A DNA stretch of 64,000 nucleotides from Azorinus chamasolen (lineage: Eukaryota; Mollusca; Bivalvia; Cardiida; Solecurtidae). Under the pieces are notes generated by a model. That model was not told the origin of the DNA. It searched no databases and saw only the letters and a program-made list of their open reading frames with translations. The stretch lies in the NCBI GenBank assembly GCA_963576725.1, contig OY755244.1:34692446-34756445 (forward strand), given 5' to 3'. The position numbers were made by a program, and so were the translations under genes. Positions 61,674 to 64,000 of this stretch are shown piece by piece (position 1 is the first letter of the stretch; the number at the start of each line of letters is the position of its first letter).

Positions 61674-62201
61674 GGGGGCGTCTGTGGCCGAGTAGTTACG
61701 GTCTTTGACTGACAACAGCTGTGGGTTCGACTCCTAGTCTGGGCATTCGGATTTTTCATGTGAGGAAGCCTTCCAGCTGGCTTGCAGTAGGTAGGTGGTT
61801 CTACCCGGATGTTATTCCGTGCACGAAACAATGCAATTTGTTCCATGTACAGAAGAACCTCTTTGGTCTCCCTCCACCTGTAATTAGCTGGACATCGTGA
61901 TATGACTAAAAGACTGTTAACCCTTTCCCTGTTCTATGTTTATTTCAAATTTCAATACCTACTGCATATTCATAAACAAAAATAGTTATAATGAAATATG
62001 GAAGGTAGACAATTGTAGCCATTTTAGAAAGTAAAGAAATGGGTGTATCAAATTTTATTAGCAAACAGAGCGGACCCTGATCAGACGGCTCCTCTAGGAG
62101 CCGTCTGATCTGGGTCTACTCTGTTTGCAAATGTGTAAAAACACGTTTATGTGAGGGAAAGGGTTAAAACGACGTAAAACTTGATAAAAACCAAACCAAA
62201 C
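61674..62201 (+). mobile_element. tRNA-derived SINE split by an A1 MITE
   Basis: The head has RNA polymerase III box A-like TGGCCGAGTAGTTA and box B GGTTCGACTCC, resembling a Ser/Leu-type tRNA. The body has CCTCCACCTGTAATTAGCTG. At ACTGTTAA an A1 is inserted, and the tail ACGACGTAAAAC...ACCAAACCAAAC follows. Flanks CCTCCGTCTGTCC and TCTCCGCCCGTCC (10 of 13 identical) may be the duplicated target. Confidence 0.7.
61917..62167 (-). mobile_element. A1 TTAA MITE inside a SINE
   Basis: Complete, with ends TTAACCCTTTCCCTGTTC and GTGAGGGAAAGGGTTAA. The other SINE copy reads ACTGTTAAAGGGACAGG with a single TTAA, giving a direct empty-site comparison. Confidence 0.85.
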
Positions 62202-62231
62202 CTCTCCGCCCGTCCATCAATCACTTTTCCT

Positions 62232-62492
62232 TTAATCCTTTACTTAATGAATATTCATGTTAGAAATTGTGACATCATGAATATTAAATTAGCAGAAGTT
62301 GTTATAATGTAAACCTTTCAAGAAAATTGTTTGCTGCTGCAAAAACCGAAGAACCACATTCTATATCATGCAAGAAGCAAACAGAGGAGACCCTGAACAG
62401 ATAGCTCTATAGGATCCTATAGGAGCCGTCTGATCAGAGTCTACTCTGTTCGCAAAGCAGTAGAAAGGCGTATTTATGGAGTAAAGGGTTAA
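62232..62492 (-). mobile_element. A2 TTAA MITE
   Basis: TTAATCCTTTACTTAATG to GAGTAAAGGGTTAA. The hairpin centre is duplicated (CTATAGGATCCTATAGGAGC). The TTAA is shared with the next A2. Confidence 0.8.
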
Positions 62493-62743
62493 CCTTTCTC
62501 TACATAAATACGCCTTTCTACGCCTGTGCAAACAGAATAGACTCAGATCAGATGGCTCCTATAGGAGCCATCTGATCAGGGTCTTCTCCGTTTGCTTATT
62601 ATAATTATATTATAGATATGATTGTACAGTTTCTGCCATGACCAAAATTTCCTGTGTCCATGTGCTATTTATAGCAAATTAATCTAATTAATATTCATGA
62701 TGTCATTAAATCTTACATGAATATTCATGGAGGAAAGGGTTAA
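62489..62743 (+). mobile_element. A2 TTAA MITE
   Basis: TTAACCTTTCTCTACATAAA to ATGGAGGAAAGGGTTAA. The hairpin is intact, and the element is a mirror image of its neighbour. Confidence 0.85.
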
Positions 62744-62878
62744 ACAACATACTGACAGAATGTTCCTAGGATGACTCTCTATGAAGATTGATCAAAATTG
62801 AAAGGATCTGAATATCTGTTGTGGTGGTGGGATCCGATTGTATAGAATTGGCAATGATGAAAATATTTTTAACCCTTC

Positions 62879-63115
62879 TCTTGCTGAATTTTAAAATACG
62901 TTTCTTCTTCTTTACCCATGCCCTGTTGTATATTTACATATATCTTCACTGTGTACAAGTTCTTCGCTGTGCAATGACTGCTGCACAATCAATTTGCACA
63001 ATCAATTTGTAAATAGTGCAGACCCTGATGAGACAGCTCCTGCAGGAGCTGTCTCATCTTGGTCTTCACTATTTACAGGTAGGTATATTGATGTGAATAG
63101 CAAGCGAAGGGTTAA
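62879..63115 (+). mobile_element. D TTAA MITE
   Basis: TTAACCCTTCTCTTGCTG to AAGCGAAGGGTTAA. The hairpin is complete. A small internal rearrangement repeats GCACAATCAATTT. Confidence 0.85.
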
Positions 63116-63446
63116 TATAGGAAACAGGACTCTAGAAATCTGGAAAATCGCTGATCTGAACCAATTTCTTAATTTTGAGATCGGATAGTATGACAGAATT
63201 TATAAAAAAATATCTGTCACAAAATCTGAAGCAGACAATACATATCTAATCAAAATCATCAGTCTATTCGCTAAAAGTATTGTTTGCTTTTGGTAACTGG
63301 CCCATCATAAACATTTCAAGGGATTTAATGCTCCGGCAGTCAGGGATTAATTGGTCTAGTTGCCCTTTTGGCCTCCTTACTGATATATATTGTTCTTCTC
63401 CGCAGCTAGCCACTCAACCATGTAGTAATATTGATAAGTATTCTAC
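63116..63446. other. Unassigned sequence
   Basis: No element or gene recognised. Confidence 0.35.
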
Positions 63447-64000
63447 TTTTTAGCTGGATTTTTCAAGAAAAATATCGGCTTATAGTTTGGCAAAAACCGG
63501 GCGGGCAGACGGGTAGCATGCTGTCGTTTACAAAACGTTAACACATAGTGCTTATAACTTCTGAATTACCGTACTTAAGCTAGACAATTTATATTTGGTA
63601 TGCAGATAGCTTGGGTGAAAGCCTTTCACTTGATACATGGATACCTGAAATCAGGTCAAGGTCACTATTTCGAAATCTTTGTCGTTTTTAACAAACTTTA
63701 ACATTGCTATAACTTCAGAACTACAAAATCATCTTTGGTATACAGATGGCTTTGATAAATGCCTTTCAGTTGATATAAAGATATTTGAAATTAGGTCAAG
63801 GTCACTATTTTGACATGTTGGCCATCATTGAAAAACTTCAACATTTTACTTCTGAACCTCATAATGCTAGACAATTCATGAAATTGGGTCAAGATCAAGA
63901 TCACTATTTTGAAAACTTGGCTGTTTTTAACAAACTTTAACATTTTGCTATAAATTCTGATTCACGAATGCTAGGCAGTTCACTTTTGGGTATTCAGATA
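63447..64000 (+). repeat. L1 AGGTCA-rich dispersed repeat, runs off the window
   Basis: Starts TTTTTAGCTGGATTTTTC and GGGCGGGCAGACGGGTAGC. It then has repeated blocks with TATAACTTCTGA, TTTGGTATGCAGATAGC, CCTTTCACTTGATAC and GGTCAAGGTCACTATTT. This copy supplies the 5' end missing from the one at 17.4 kb. Confidence 0.65.

Noticed and set aside
61674..61750. Possible functional tRNA gene
   Set aside because: Box A and box B are present, but the acceptor ends do not pair convincingly and the sequence continues into a SINE body with an ACAAAC tail.

Overview
This is animal nuclear DNA that is almost entirely non-coding. It is AT-rich, has no run of long open reading frames, and is packed with short dispersed repeats. 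The dispersed repeats beginning TTTTTAGCT, the repeats ending near GGGGGCATAGTG, and a tRNA-derived SINE with an ACAAACAAAC tail are of kinds I associate with bivalve molluscs. A heterodont bivalve such as a dreissenid is my impression only and could not be checked. The window looks intergenic or intronic. The only protein-like open frame is a gag-like fragment near 42.5-43.1 kb, behind a CCAAT/NRF-1/YY1-like promoter-type region.

The dominant content is miniature inverted-repeat transposable elements (MITEs) of the TTAA, piggyBac-like class. I named the families locally. A1 and A2 (about 230-260 bp, ends TTAACCCTTTCC...GGAAAGGGTTAA) contain a long hairpin centred on GCTCCTATAGGAGC; they differ in the long subterminal side. 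B (about 230 bp, ends TTAACCCATTCCCTCAT and a mirror end) has a hairpin built on GATAAATAGAGCATTTGCTC. C (ends TTAACCCTTACAATGC), D (ends TTAACCCTTCGCTTGC), H (ends TTAACTCTTTGCACG) and J (ends TTAACCCTTTCAACCC) carry hairpins related to that of A. For A, '+' means the short ATAAACGCC-type side comes first. For B, '+' means the CATAGGCTATTTTTAGA side comes first. C, D, H and J are '+' when they begin as quoted. About 58 A-type, 33 B-type, 4 C, 6 D, 8 H and 3 J copies or pieces are listed.

Other DNA elements are: E (hairpin on CCAAACCCTATGTTGTGACC, ends near CAGAGCTACAGATAA); TA-flanked pogo/Tigger-like MITEs (F, I, P); a TA-flanked 857-bp element with 26-bp perfect ends (K); and two hAT-like elements. 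Many sit inside one another at exact TTAA or TA sites, so the original empty sites can be read off.

Layout. 0-10 kb: A, B, D, E and H copies, a three-layer nest at 1.4-2.4 kb and an 80-bp perfect palindrome at 7.9 kb. 10.3-12.8 kb: three successive minisatellites, the first split by a MITE. 13-17.4 kb: A/B/J mosaic. 17.4-18.3 kb: AGGTCA-rich repeat and a 105-bp higher-order tandem array. 18.8-31.5 kb: dense A/B/C/H copies and element K. 31.7-36.6 kb: 15-bp tandem array, SINE fragment, then a MITE-poor stretch. 36.6-41.9 kb: A/B chains and a minisatellite that matches a MITE hairpin arm. 42.2-43.6 kb: gag-like fragment and dispersed repeat. 43.6-44.4 kb: 22-bp array. 45-53 kb: A/B/F copies, including a 933-bp pogo-like element inside an A1. 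54-56 kb: a second array that matches a hairpin arm. 56-64 kb: foldback element, A/B/D/E copies, a SINE split by an A1, and AGGTCA-rich repeats at the edge.

No transposase, reverse transcriptase, rRNA, stand-alone tRNA or CRISPR array was found. The elements are therefore non-autonomous and would need enzymes encoded elsewhere.
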